DNA of 55,221 bases from Hyphomicrobiales bacterium (lineage in GTDB: Bacteria > Pseudomonadota > Alphaproteobacteria > Rhizobiales > Rhizobiaceae), in the NCBI GenBank assembly GCA_900471605.1, contig UCEY01000045.1, forward strand, positions 1 through 55,221. The letters are read 5' to 3'. The notes below the pieces were generated by a model. That model was not told the DNA's origin and did no database searches. It saw only the letters and a list, made by a program, of their open reading frames with translations. A program made the position numbers and the translations under genes. Position 1 is the stretch's first letter. Each line of letters starts with the position of its first letter. Shown piece by piece: positions 16,410-24,478 of the stretch.

Positions 16410-17912
16410 CTATCTGCCCGGCTCCACCCACGCATAGCCAAACGTAACGCTCTTCCGCCCGCCCGAGAAGAGATAAGGCACGGCCTTGGTCGCTGGCGCC
16501 AGCCCTTCCGTCGCAACTCCATTTGCCTGCAGATAGGGATTGAGAGCGGCCAGCGCGCTATCGCGCCAGACGATCAAGCCAGGCTGGCGTCGCTCGGCCT
16601 CGCCGAGCGGTGGCGTCTGCCCGAAGCTCGGCAGCAGCACGCGCGCCTGCGGCAGTTCCAGCCGGGCGCTGGCGGCAAGGTAGGGATCGTCGGTGATCAC
16701 GTAAGCCGGTCGTGGGCCGGGATGCTCCGACGCGATCTGTTCGATGAACGGTCCCGACGGCAGATTTTCCTTGGTATAATTGCCAAAGAGCGGGCCGACG
16801 ACATTGCCGAGCGCGATATAGGCGACGAAGCCGAGCGCCAGGATCGCGACCGGAAACAACAGCCGCGGAATGCCCCGGCTGGTATCCGCCTTGGCGGCTT
16901 CCAGCTTCAGGCAGAGATAGAGCGGCAAGAGAACCAAGAAGGGCGACAGCCATTTTTCGCTGATATTGGTGGCGCCGAAACCGAGCCCGATCAGGCCGAC
17001 AGCGATCAGGCAGAGGAGAAGTGCCCGGCCGATCACCCGCGTCCACTGGTTCGTCGCCCGCCACGCATCGGTGAGTGACCGTCGGAAGGCGATCAGGAAA
17101 AAGGCGAGCACCGGCAGCCCGCCGGTCAATATAGCGACGAACAGCGTGCCGATGCCGGAAAGCCGGTCGAGGACGGGGTTGCCGGAGGCATCCTCCCGCA
17201 TCGCCTTGATCGTCCCCGCCGTCGCTTCCCCGAGGTTGCCGAGCACCCATAGCCCGTGCGGCAGGCAGATGACCGCGACGACTGCGAGCGCCGGGACCAT
17301 CCGCCAGTCGAGGATGCGCCTGCGCAGATCCGGCTCCGGCAGGATGGCGAGGATCGCCGCAACCGGCACGATGACGAAATTATATTTGGCGATCAGCCCG
17401 AACCCGACCGCGATCCCGGTCAGGAGGTAGGTCCACAGGCGCGGCTGCGTCAGCGTTTTCAGAAAGCCGTAGAAGAACAGGGCGACGGCAAACAGGGTGG
17501 CGATCGCATGCGTCAGGTCGCGCTGCGCCATGACGCTGACGGCCGGCATGGCGATCACGCCGATCATCGCGATTGCCACAAGGCGTTGGTCCTTGAGCAG
17601 AATCCGCGCCGCAAGTCCGTAGACCGCGCAGGTAAGGAAAAGCAGCAGGTTCTTGACCAGCGAGATCGCGAAGATCGACGGTCCGATCAGATGGATGACA
17701 CCGTATTGCAGCCAGTTGTAGAACGGCGGCTGCCGGCCGTAGCCCATCAGCAGGAACTGCGACTGGTAGAGCTGTTCCGCCTCGTCGCTTTCCAGCGCCT
17801 CCGACCTCAGCACCCGGAGGATGATCGCAAGCACGTAATAAGCCGTGATCAGCCAGAGGACGAGTTCGGGACGGCGGGCGAGCGCGTCACTGATGCGCCT
17901 GATCGCCCTCAT
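16410..17912 (-). CDS. GT39/ArnT-type membrane glycosyltransferase
   Basis: 500 residues with about ten or more hydrophobic helices and a hydrophilic C-terminal periplasmic part (from about 385). The first periplasmic loop carries the acidic motif SEALESDEAEQLYQSQ (about 35-50), typical of PMT_2/GT39 and ArnT-like enzymes that use polyprenyl-phosphate sugars. It should attach a sugar to an envelope acceptor at the periplasmic face. Its start overlaps the end of the GT2 gene by 26 bp, so they form an operon. The acceptor is unknown. Confidence 0.87.
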   Translation of the reverse strand: MRAIRRISDALARRPELVLWLITAYYVLAIILRVLRSEALESDEAEQLYQSQFLLMGYGRQPPFYNWLQYGVIHLIGPSIFAISLVKNLLLFLTCAVYGLAARILLKDQRLVAIAMIGVIAMPAVSVMAQRDLTHAIATLFAVALFFYGFLKTLTQPRLWTYLLTGIAVGFGLIAKYNFVIVPVAAILAILPEPDLRRRILDWRMVPALAVVAVICLPHGLWVLGNLGEATAGTIKAMREDASGNPVLDRLSGIGTLFVAILTGGLPVLAFFLIAFRRSLTDAWRATNQWTRVIGRALLLCLIAVGLIGLGFGATNISEKWLSPFLVLLPLYLCLKLEAAKADTSRGIPRLLFPVAILALGFVAYIALGNVVGPLFGNYTKENLPSGPFIEQIASEHPGPRPAYVITDDPYLAASARLELPQARVLLPSFGQTPPLGEAERRQPGLIVWRDSALAALNPYLQANGVATEGLAPATKAVPYLFSGGRKSVTFGYAWVEPGR

Positions 17913-18906
17913 AGACTTCCCTGACGATGTAGCTGAGGGCGGTATCTTCCCGGTAATAGGTGCGGGCGATCATTTCGGCGATAATGCCGGTGGTGATCAT
18001 CTGCACGGCCGACAGGAACAGCATGACACCGATGAGGAACAGCGGTCGCGTCCCGATGTCGTTGCCCATGATGAACTTGTCGATGAACAGGTAGAAGAGG
18101 ATGATCCCTGACAGCGCTCCGAGCCCGAGGCCGAGCGAGCCGAAGAAATGCCCCGGCCGGGCCTTGAAGCGCATGAAGAACATCACCGACAACAGGTCGA
18201 GAATGACCCGGAAGGTGCGGGAAATGCCGTATTTCGAGACCCCGTGCTGGCGCGCGTGGTGGGTCACCGGCATTTCGCCGATCCGCGAACTCGGCACCAC
18301 GCCGGCCACCCAGGCCGGAATGAAGCGGTGCATCTCGCCCATCAGCTTGACCTGCTTGATGACCGATCCGCGATAGATCTTCAGCGAACAGCCGTAATCG
18401 TGCAGGCGTACGCCGGTAATGCGGCCGATCAGCCGGTTGGCGATCCACGAGGGCACCTTGCGCAGAAGCAGGCCGTCCTGGCGGTTCTTGCGCCACCCGA
18501 CCAGGAGGTCGAGTTCGCGCCGCTCCAGCTCGGCGACCATGCCGGGAATGTCCTTGGGATCGTTCTGCAGGTCGCCGTCGAGCGTCGCGATCAGCCGGCC
18601 CTCCGCCTGGTTGATGCCGGCCTGCATGGCGGCCGTCTGGCCGAAATTGCGCTGCAGCGCGACGATCTTGAGGTCGAGGCCGGGGCGATTCAGCGCCTCG
18701 CGGGCATTGGCGATGGTCGCATCGGTGCTGCCGTCGTCGACGAGAATGAGCTCCCAGCTCGCGGCGTAACCGGACATCGCTGCGCAGATCCGCTCGATCA
18801 GCGGGCGCACACTTTCTTCTTCGTTGAAGAGGGGCACGACGAGGGACAGTTCGATCGGCTCGGCCGTTTCGATGAGGCCCGTCACCGACTCTGCTGTTGT
18901 ACGCAC
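17887..18906 (-). CDS. GT2 polyprenyl-phosphate glycosyltransferase (GtrB/ArnC/DPM1-like)
   Basis: 339 residues. The GT-A domain begins LSLVVPLFNEEESV (about 20-33) with ILVDDGSTD for nucleotide binding and DGDLQNDP as the metal site. Two C-terminal helices (about 240-300) anchor it in the inner membrane. Such enzymes charge undecaprenyl phosphate with a sugar on the cytosolic side. The start is GTG at 18906 with AGGAG upstream. It is the first gene of the operon with the GT39-type transferase. Confidence 0.93.
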   Translation of the reverse strand: MRTTAESVTGLIETAEPIELSLVVPLFNEEESVRPLIERICAAMSGYAASWELILVDDGSTDATIANAREALNRPGLDLKIVALQRNFGQTAAMQAGINQAEGRLIATLDGDLQNDPKDIPGMVAELERRELDLLVGWRKNRQDGLLLRKVPSWIANRLIGRITGVRLHDYGCSLKIYRGSVIKQVKLMGEMHRFIPAWVAGVVPSSRIGEMPVTHHARQHGVSKYGISRTFRVILDLLSVMFFMRFKARPGHFFGSLGLGLGALSGIILFYLFIDKFIMGNDIGTRPLFLIGVMLFLSAVQMITTGIIAEMIARTYYREDTALSYIVREVYEGDQAHQ

Positions 18907-18991
18907 CTTGCGTTTCTCCTAAACCACGGGCTTGAAACGGCGCGCCGTGATGGCGGCAAGACCCGAAATATCACATGGGGCACCCTACTAT

Positions 18992-19948
18992 ATGAAGAAT
19001 TCTCCGGTTGCCAGCCGGGCGTGGATAATTCGCCACGCGATGACGCTCGGGACGGTGGCGATCATCCTCGTCTATGCCGCCTTCATCCAATGGGTCTGGG
19101 GCTGGGGTAGTGTCGTCTCCCTGTGGAGCGGCGCCGGCTGGGGCTCTGCAGCGGTGGCGCTGACGCTGCTGCTCGGCACCTATGTCCTGCGCACCTGGCG
19201 CATCTACGACTATTTCCCGGCCGAGACCGGCGGCCGTTTCGGAACGCTGCTCAGGCTCGTGCAGGTCCACAATCTCCTCAACATCATGCTGCCCTTCCGC
19301 ACTGGCGAGGCAAGCTTTCCGCTGCTGATGAAGCGCGAATTCGGCCTCGGTCTCGCCCGCGGCACCGCCGCGCTCCTCGTCATGCGGCTCTTCGACCTGC
19401 ATGCGCTGCTCGCCGCCGCCGGCACGGGGTTGGCGCTGCAGACGGGAAAACTCTGGGCCTGGGCGTTCTGGCTCGCCTTCCTCATCCTGCCCGCCATCGC
19501 CTTTGCACTGCGCAGGCCGGCTTTCCGCCTGGCGGCCAAGGCTCTGCCGAACAAGGCGAAAAAACTGCTCGACGAGGTCGAAGCCGGCCTGCCTGTCGAT
19601 GCCAAGGCCTTCGCCCGCGCCTGGGGCGCGACCCTGATCAACTGGTTCACCAAGATCGCCGTGCTCGCCTGGGTGCTCGGGCTGCTCGGCGGCCTCTCCG
19701 TCGCCGCAAGCTTCGGGGGCGCCCTCGGCGGCGAGCTCTCCTCGGTGCTTCCGGTCCACGCCCCCGCCGGTGTCGGCACCTATCCCGCCGGCATCACCGC
19801 CGGCGCCATCGCCTTCGGCGCCGACACGGCCGGGTTGCCCCTGGAGGAGCTCGGCCAGGCGGCGGTCAACACGCATCTCCTGGTGATCGTTTCGTCGCTT
19901 GTGGGGACGGCGCTGTCATTGCTGGTGGCGAGGCCGACGCGGCAGTGA
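18992..19948 (+). CDS. Flippase-like membrane protein (LPG_synthase_TM / UPF0104 family)
   Basis: 318 residues with about seven or eight transmembrane helices. LLNIMLPFRTGEASFPLLMKREFG (here split as LLNIMLPFRTGEASF, then PLLMKREFG) is the conserved core of the YbhN/AglD-type flippase-like family, with VHAPAGVGTYPAG as the second conserved block. I chose the ATG at 18992; a TTG 20 codons earlier is less likely. It is divergent from the GT2/GT39 operon by 85 bp. Together they could make, flip and transfer a lipid-linked sugar, which is inference from context. Confidence 0.85.
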   Translation: MKNSPVASRAWIIRHAMTLGTVAIILVYAAFIQWVWGWGSVVSLWSGAGWGSAAVALTLLLGTYVLRTWRIYDYFPAETGGRFGTLLRLVQVHNLLNIMLPFRTGEASFPLLMKREFGLGLARGTAALLVMRLFDLHALLAAAGTGLALQTGKLWAWAFWLAFLILPAIAFALRRPAFRLAAKALPNKAKKLLDEVEAGLPVDAKAFARAWGATLINWFTKIAVLAWVLGLLGGLSVAASFGGALGGELSSVLPVHAPAGVGTYPAGITAGAIAFGADTAGLPLEELGQAAVNTHLLVIVSSLVGTALSLLVARPTRQ

Positions 19949-19949
19949 A

Positions 19950-20339
19950 CTAGGCCAGTTGAAGACCAAGGTGCTCGACCATCGGCAGATAGTCCTTGTC
20001 TTGGTGCAGCAGGCTATGTCCATGTTCGATGCAGTAGGTGCCGATGATCATATCGGCTGCCTTCCTGATCGTAATGCCGCGATTGCGAAGCGCACGATAA
20101 TTTGTCGCCGCTTTTATCGCGAGCGATGGAGTGAGCATTGATACCACGCCGAATTTAGCCAAGCGTTTCTGGATATTTGTCGCCTGGCGATCATTCTGTG
20201 TGCCTTGCAGAATCTCCATGAGAACGATGTCGCCGAGAACAACGTCTCTAAAGTCCTGAATGTCATCAAATTTCGCAGTTTGCGGGGTTGAAAGATTGCG
20301 CAGTCTGGAGATCCAGACGGAACTGTCTACGACGATCAT
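19950..20339 (-). CDS. vapC: PIN-domain ribonuclease toxin, VapC family
   Basis: 129 residues, the standard VapC size. The acidic metal-binding set is visible: Asp5 (MIVVDSSVW), Glu42 (VLMEIL), Asp96 (KAADMIIG) and Asp114/Asp116 near the C-terminus (HQDKDY). VapC toxins cleave tRNA or rRNA when freed from VapB. The ATG overlaps the antitoxin stop (ATGA). Confidence 0.95.
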   Translation of the reverse strand: MIVVDSSVWISRLRNLSTPQTAKFDDIQDFRDVVLGDIVLMEILQGTQNDRQATNIQKRLAKFGVVSMLTPSLAIKAATNYRALRNRGITIRKAADMIIGTYCIEHGHSLLHQDKDYLPMVEHLGLQLA

Positions 20340-20566
20340 TCGGCCGCATCTTGGGTGTCGCCCAGATCGAAGCTTCGACCCTCGCGCATGGCATCAAGAT
20401 CACCTTCCCAACCCATGCCCCGCAGTTCTTCCCAAGCCTTTTTCCGGCTGTAGTGGCCGACCAAATCCTGCAAGGCCTTCTCCACAGCGGCCTTCTTGGT
20501 CGGCAAGCCGGTCAATTCCATTGCCTCGGCGATCAAGGCGTCATCGATATCGATATTAGTACGCAT
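20336..20566 (-). CDS. vapB: VapB-type antitoxin
   Basis: 76 residues. The N-terminal half MRTNIDIDDALIAEAM...LPTKKAAVEKAL is a ribbon-helix-helix DNA-binding fold of the type II VapB/DUF2191 kind. The C-terminal half (KAWEELRGMGWEGDLDAM) would wrap the toxin. It precedes vapC in the usual order, overlaps it by four bases and is followed upstream by an inverted repeat likely to be its operator. Confidence 0.93.
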   Translation of the reverse strand: MRTNIDIDDALIAEAMELTGLPTKKAAVEKALQDLVGHYSRKKAWEELRGMGWEGDLDAMREGRSFDLGDTQDAAE

Positions 20567-20577
20567 GGCAGCCTCGT

Positions 20578-20603
20578 GTGTATGAATTTCGAAAACCATA
20601 CAC
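20578..20603. promoter_or_regulatory. Inverted repeat upstream of vapBC, probable autoregulatory operator
   Basis: GTGTATG (20578-20584) and CATACAC (20597-20603) are perfect inverted heptamers separated by 12 bp, beginning 11 bp upstream of the vapB start. Type II antitoxins normally repress their own promoter at such a site. Confidence 0.65.
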
Positions 20604-20625
20604 CAAGGCGTCCTGCGTCACAATA

Positions 20626-22128
20626 TTACTGAAACGCCGTCTCGTAAAAGCTCCTGAGCTTCCGCGAGTGCAGCGTCTCGATCGGCATGGCCGCGAGCTT
20701 CTGCACGGCGCGGATGCCGATCTGCAGGTGCTGGCTGACCTGGGTGCGGTAGAAGGCGGTCGCCATGCCCGGCAGTTTCAGCTCGCCATGCAGCGGCCGG
20801 TCGGAAACGCAGAGCAGCGTCCCGTAAGGCACGCGGAAGCGGAAGCCGTTCGCCGCGATCGTCGCCGATTCCATGTCGAGCGCGATGGCGCGCGACTGGG
20901 AGAGGCGCTTGACCGGCCCGCGCTGGTCGCGCAGTTCCCAGTTGCGGTTGTCGATCGTCGCGACCGTGCCGGTGCGCATGATCCGCTTCAGCTCGAAACC
21001 CTGGTAGCCGGTGACTTCCTCGACGGCGCTTTCCAGCGCCTGCTGCACTTCGGCAAGCGCCGGGATCGGGATCCACACCGGCAGGTCGTCGTCAAGCACG
21101 TGGTCCTCGCGCACATAGGCATGCGCCAGCACATAGTCGCCCAGCCGCTGGCTGTTGCGCAGGCCGGCGCAGTGGCCGACCATCAGCCAGGCATGCGGGC
21201 GCAGCACGGCGATATGGTCGGTGATCGTCTTGGCGTTGGAAGGGCCGACGCCGATATTGACGAGCGTGATGCCGGCATGGCCCTTCTTCTTCAGGTGGTA
21301 GGCCGGCATCTGCGGCATGCGCACCAAGGCAGGCGTTTCCGGCTTGTCGCTGCCGGCGAGCGTGATCGCATTGCCGGGCTCCACGAAGGCCGTGTAGCCG
21401 TCGCCGCCCCTCGCCATCATCTCGCGGGCCCAGCTCGCGAACTCGTCGATATAGAACTGGTAGTTGGTGAACAGCACGAAGTTCTGGAAGTGATCGGCAC
21501 TGGTCGCCGTATAGTGGCTGAGGCGGGCGAGCGAATAGTCGATGCGCTGGGCGGTGAACGGCGCAAGCGGGGCCGGTTCGCCGGGCACCTGGTCGTATTC
21601 GCCGTTGGCGATCAGGTCGTCGGTATTGTTGAGGTCCGGCGTGTCGAACAGGTCGCGCAGCGAAATGTCGGCGAGCGAACTGGTCGCCGACGCTTCCACA
21701 TGCGCGCCTTCGCCGAAGGCGAAATGCAGCGGGATCGGCGTCGTCGATTCGGAAATCGTCACCGGGACGCCGTGGTTGCGCATCAGCAGCCCGAGCTGTT
21801 CCTTCAGGTAATGCCGGAACAGTTTTGGCCGGGTGATGGTCGTCGTATAGACGCCGGGCGACGACACGTGGCCATAGGAGAGACGCGAGTCCGCATGCCC
21901 GAACGAGGTCGTCTCGATGCTGACCTGGGGATAGCAGGCGCGGTAACGGCCGGTTACGGCAGCGCCGTCGGCCAGCGCTCCGAACGCGTCGATCAGAAAT
22001 CGCGTGTTGCGCTCATAGAGCTCTGTCAGGCCATCGACCGCCTCGGCCGGATTGTCGAAGACACGCGGCTCGAAAGGGCTCGGGCTGATGAAGGAAAGCG
22101 GGGTCAGGGAAAAGATTCGTGTGTTCAT
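20626..22128 (-). CDS. amn: AMP nucleosidase
   Basis: 500 residues, full length for Amn. An N-terminal regulatory domain (to about 180) precedes the nucleoside-phosphorylase-like catalytic domain. The latter contains NIGVGPSNAKTITDH, LMVGHCAGLRNSQRLGDYVL and the substrate-binding ALDMESATIAANGFRFRVP, with CVSDRPLHGELK near the end. It hydrolyses AMP to adenine and ribose 5-phosphate in the cytosol. It is monocistronic. Confidence 0.95.
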   Translation of the reverse strand: MNTRIFSLTPLSFISPSPFEPRVFDNPAEAVDGLTELYERNTRFLIDAFGALADGAAVTGRYRACYPQVSIETTSFGHADSRLSYGHVSSPGVYTTTITRPKLFRHYLKEQLGLLMRNHGVPVTISESTTPIPLHFAFGEGAHVEASATSSLADISLRDLFDTPDLNNTDDLIANGEYDQVPGEPAPLAPFTAQRIDYSLARLSHYTATSADHFQNFVLFTNYQFYIDEFASWAREMMARGGDGYTAFVEPGNAITLAGSDKPETPALVRMPQMPAYHLKKKGHAGITLVNIGVGPSNAKTITDHIAVLRPHAWLMVGHCAGLRNSQRLGDYVLAHAYVREDHVLDDDLPVWIPIPALAEVQQALESAVEEVTGYQGFELKRIMRTGTVATIDNRNWELRDQRGPVKRLSQSRAIALDMESATIAANGFRFRVPYGTLLCVSDRPLHGELKLPGMATAFYRTQVSQHLQIGIRAVQKLAAMPIETLHSRKLRSFYETAFQ

Positions 22129-22202
22129 GCGCTATTATAGAGAGAACTCAATAACAATCAAACGACGCTGGAACCTTCCTGCCGATTGACCACATGAACT
22201 TT

Positions 22203-22373
22203 TCAAAGTGCCGCAACGCAGTCGAGCGAGGCGGGATGATAGCAGGGGGCCGCGGTGCCCAGATGCACCCGCAGATCGTTGCGCGCCGGAGCGGACGCGA
22301 GCGCGCTGAAGACGAAGGCAAAAATGGTCATGATCAGCGTTACGATTGTCAGGCGGCGTGCAAGGACGGTCAT
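22203..22373 (-). CDS. Small exported or membrane-anchored hypothetical protein, 56 aa
   Basis: The ATG at 22373 has GGAGAG just upstream. The chain begins MTVLARRLTIVTLIMTIF, a basic head followed by one hydrophobic helix with a possible cleavage site after SALASA. The mature tail has two cysteines (PCYHPASLDCVAAL) that could form a disulfide. No family recognised. Confidence 0.5.
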   Translation of the reverse strand: MTVLARRLTIVTLIMTIFAFVFSALASAPARNDLRVHLGTAAPCYHPASLDCVAAL

Positions 22374-22545
22374 GTTTCTCTCCCCAAAGCCAATGACGGC
22401 AGAATAAAGGCGATGGCCTGAATGCGTGCTGAGGGTCGGGTTCATCACCGGTTCAGGGTGATTAACGCCGGCGGGAGAGGGAGGATCGCAGCGGCGTCTG
22501 CGAAATGGCACGCCCGGGCTGCGATCGATGAAGGACGAACCAGCC

Positions 22546-22576
22546 GTCGAAAAAGCCGGCCCGATAGGGCCGGCTT
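22546..22576 (-). terminator. Intrinsic terminator after the last array gene
   Basis: A perfect 10-bp stem (22553-22562 with 22567-22576) around GATA. On the minus strand it runs directly into TTTTTCGA. It lies about 77 bp past the stop of the gene at 22653-22934. Confidence 0.85.
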
Positions 22577-22652
22577 CTCATGGATCTGTTGGTGAAGAGA
22601 TCATCCCGCGAATTGGCGCGACCGCGCGGGACGCGGTATCTTGAAGCAACTG

Positions 22653-22934
22653 CTAGTTATGCGGACGCATCGTTCCGTCGTAATAGTCGCCTTCGTCCTG
22701 CGCGCCATCAAGATCGGCGTTGCCGCTCGCACCGCGGGTGCTTGGATAAATGCTGCCGGTCGGCATCGTGTCAACGGCCGGGCCGCGATCATAGCCGCGA
22801 TCCTGCTGGATGGTCGGCGGGGACTGCGGCAGGCCATCCGGATCCGGATAAACGGCATTCTGTGCCATGGCGGCACCGGCGAAACCTGCCGAAACGATAA
22901 GAGCGGCAATACCGGAAGTCAGATAGGTCTTCAT
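22653..22934 (-). CDS. Exported small protein of the YYxG array, divergent member
   Basis: 93 residues. Signal peptide MKTYLTSGIAALIVSAGFAG ending AAMA, cleaved before QNAVYP. The mature chain keeps the array features in weakened form: a central TGSI and the C-terminal EGDYYDGTMRPHN. The N-terminal YYxG motif is replaced by YPDPDG. An AGGA ribosome site precedes the ATG at 22934. It has its own terminator (22546-22576) and a 453-bp upstream gap, so it is probably transcribed apart from the other six genes. Confidence 0.8.
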   Translation of the reverse strand: MKTYLTSGIAALIVSAGFAGAAMAQNAVYPDPDGLPQSPPTIQQDRGYDRGPAVDTMPTGSIYPSTRGASGNADLDGAQDEGDYYDGTMRPHN

Positions 22935-23220
22935 TTTCCTGTCCTTTCCAATGTTCTCTTGGGCGCGGAGCGATCTAGCCTCGCTCCGTCGAAGGTACAA
23001 ATCCCCCGCAGGACGGATCGTTCCAGCAAAAATGAAAGGACAGTGCCGCAACTCCGGTTTCGGGGTCGAGAAACGGCGGGATTCGTGAAGAAAGGGGGCG
23101 CCACCTGGGGTGGAAAATAACGAATCTCACGGGGAAGAGCGTCATCGTGATTGATTCGTGGAAAAGCTTCACTTAATCTTGAACTCGATGGCTGGTTTCA
23201 GAGTCTGGCCGTCACGCACC

Positions 23221-23247
23221 GGAAAGACGATTGCGACCCGTCTTTCC
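23221..23247 (-). repeat. Array hairpin, sixth copy with replaced stem
   Basis: GGAAAGACG (23221-23229) pairs perfectly with CGTCTTTCC (23239-23247). The loop contains TTGCGACC as in the other copies, but the stem sequence is entirely different. The flank to the right (TCGGTGTCTTGAATGA) is the same as in the other intergenic cassettes. Confidence 0.65.
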
Positions 23248-23271
23248 AATCGGTGTCTTGAATGAACTGCG

Positions 23272-23299
23272 AATACCAGCCGCGCAAGCGGCTGGTATT
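23272..23299. other. Strong 12-bp hairpin with GCAA tetraloop
   Basis: AATACCAGCCGC and GCGGCTGGTATT pair perfectly around a GNRA loop, 89 bp past the stop of the gene at 23388. T-rich sequence follows only on the plus strand, so as a terminator of the minus-strand array it would be unconventional; it may protect the mRNA 3' end. Confidence 0.6.
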
Positions 23300-23387
23300 T
23301 CATTTTTCCCAACATGTTTTCAGTCTGTCCGATCCCGCACGGGGCTCACGCCTCTGTGCGACTATCGATCGCGAGCGAACTCAAGAA

Positions 23388-23651
23388 TTAGTTCGGGCGG
23401 TTTGCGCCGCTGTAATAGTCGCCGCTGTTCAGATCGGAAGCGCGGTTGTCGCGGCCACCGCCATTGTTGAACGGAAGCTGGCCGTCCTGGCGATCGATGC
23501 GGATGCTGCCGGTATTCGTGCGGTCGATGGAAGTGGCGGCAGGGCTCGTCTTCTGGACGCCCTGGTAATAGTCGCCTTCGGCAAGTGCTGCGCCGGCGAA
23601 CGAAACCGAAGCGATAAGCGCTGCGGCGATTGCGGAAGTAATCCTGGTCAT
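23388..23651 (-). CDS. Exported small protein of the YYxG array, member 6
   Basis: 87 residues. Signal peptide MTRITSAIAAALIASVSFAG ending AALA, then mature EGDYYQGVQK. A central NTGSIRIDRQ, an Asn/Gly/Asp-rich region (GQLPFNNGGGRDNR) and the C-terminus SGDYYSGANRPN. It keeps both terminal YYxG motifs but has diverged in the middle. Last of the six regularly spaced genes, 82 bp after member 5. Function unknown. Confidence 0.88.
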   Translation of the reverse strand: MTRITSAIAAALIASVSFAGAALAEGDYYQGVQKTSPAATSIDRTNTGSIRIDRQDGQLPFNNGGGRDNRASDLNSGDYYSGANRPN

Positions 23652-23672
23652 TGTCTTATTCCTTTCAGAGTT

Positions 23673-23707
23673 CCCGCGGCGTCATGGTTTGCGACCTGGC
23701 CTGCGGG
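23673..23707 (-). repeat. Array hairpin, copy between members 5 and 6
   Basis: CCCGC...GCGGG outer stem with inner GGC/GCC and one bulged base; the loop contains TTTGCGACC. The outer pair is C-G here where the other copies have T-A, a compensatory change. Located just before the ACTCTGAAAGGA ribosome-site block of member 6. Confidence 0.8.
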
Positions 23708-23733
23708 CGATATTCGGTTATCTTCGATTGAGG

Positions 23734-24021
23734 TTAGTTCGGACGAACTGCACCTTCGTAGTAGTCGCCGCGGTTCAGGGTGACGGTGCCGTCGTAAGAG
23801 TGGCTGGAACCCTGGGCGTTGGAGACCGAGCCCGTGTAGCCGTAGCTGACGCCCGGATGGCGGACCTTCGGAGCAGCAGCCTGATGGCTGGAGGCAACCG
23901 GCTGGCTGGGAGCAGGTTCGACGGCGCCTTCGTAGTAGGTGCCGCCGCTTGCAAGAGCGGCCGTGGCGAAGGAGGCGGAAGCGATCAGCGTAGCAGCGAT
24001 CGTCGAAGTGATCTTGGACAT
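23734..24021 (-). CDS. Exported small protein of the YYxG array, member 5 (long type)
   Basis: 95 residues. Signal peptide MSKITSTIAATLIASASFAT ending AALA, then SGGTYYEGAVEP. The middle is Ala/Pro/Gln/His-rich. The second half, SYGYTGSVSNAQGSSHSYDG followed by TVTLNRGDYYEGAVRPN, is nearly the same as in members 2 and 4. It belongs to the long type and is preceded by the hairpin at 24044-24078. Confidence 0.88.
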   Translation of the reverse strand: MSKITSTIAATLIASASFATAALASGGTYYEGAVEPAPSQPVASSHQAAAPKVRHPGVSYGYTGSVSNAQGSSHSYDGTVTLNRGDYYEGAVRPN

Positions 24022-24043
24022 TGTCCTATTCCTTTCAGAGTGA

Positions 24044-24078
24044 TCCGCGGTTTCAAAGTTTGCGACCTGGCCGGCGGA
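24044..24078 (-). repeat. Array hairpin, copy between members 4 and 5
   Basis: TCCGC/GCGGA outer stem, inner GG/CC extended by a T-G pair, and a bulged G where the other copies have T. The loop contains TTTGCGACC. Confidence 0.8.
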
Positions 24079-24125
24079 TGTGGGTTGTCTTGGATGAGTT
24101 GCGGAGCAGCTCGGGCGAACTTCGA

Positions 24126-24392
24126 TTAGTTCGGGCGAACTGCGCCTTCGTAGTAGTCGCCGCGGTTCAGGGTAACCGTGCCGTCGAACGACTGGTTCGA
24201 GGAAGTGGAAGCCTTGGCGCGGGCGATCGAACCGGTATAGCCGAAGCTGTCTGCGCGGGCGCCATGGACGGCCTGTGCCTGCTCGGTGGGCTGTACGCCT
24301 TCATAGTAGTCGCCTTCTTCGGCAAGAGCGACGGAGGCGAAGGAAGCCGAAGCGATAAGGGCTGCGGCGATAGCGGAAGTGATCCTGGTCAT
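24126..24392 (-). CDS. Exported small protein of the YYxG array, member 4 (long type)
   Basis: 88 residues. Signal peptide MTRITSAIAAALIASASFAS ending VALA, then EEGDYYEGVQP. The middle has SFGYTGSIARAKAS, and the C-terminal block SFDGTVTLNRGDYYEGAVRP ends in Asn. With member 3 it forms a short-long pair that repeats the member 1-member 2 pair. 104 bp separate it from member 5. Confidence 0.88.
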   Translation of the reverse strand: MTRITSAIAAALIASASFASVALAEEGDYYEGVQPTEQAQAVHGARADSFGYTGSIARAKASTSSNQSFDGTVTLNRGDYYEGAVRPN

Positions 24393-24414
24393 TGTGGTAG
24401 TCCTTTCAGAGTGT

Positions 24415-24449
24415 TCCGCGGCTTCAAAGTTTGCGACCTGGCCTGCGGA
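24415..24449 (-). repeat. Array hairpin, copy between members 3 and 4
   Basis: TCCGC(G)GC arm and GCC-T-GCGGA arm around a loop with TTTGCGACC; followed on the plus strand by ATTGTTTCGGTG as in the other cassettes. Confidence 0.82.
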
Positions 24450-24478
24450 AATTGTTTCGGTGTTTTGATGAACTGCGG

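Larger units (their letters stand above)
22935..23387. other. 453-bp gap inside the array, with a decayed repeat unit
   Basis: It holds cggagcga/tcgctccg inverted arms at 22966-22988, just upstream of the last gene. A near-complete copy of the array intergenic cassette follows at about 23192-23270: TTTCAGAGT, a hairpin with TTGCGACC in its loop, then TCGGTGTCTTGAATGA(A)CTGCG. No gene follows this cassette at the expected place, so an array member has probably been lost here. About 115 bp, including a strong GCAA-loop hairpin, separates the cassette from the stop of the gene at 23388. Confidence 0.6.

Noticed and set aside
20578..22140. Plus-strand open frame of 520 codons
   Set aside because: Antisense shadow of AMP nucleosidase, and it would run through the vapB promoter.
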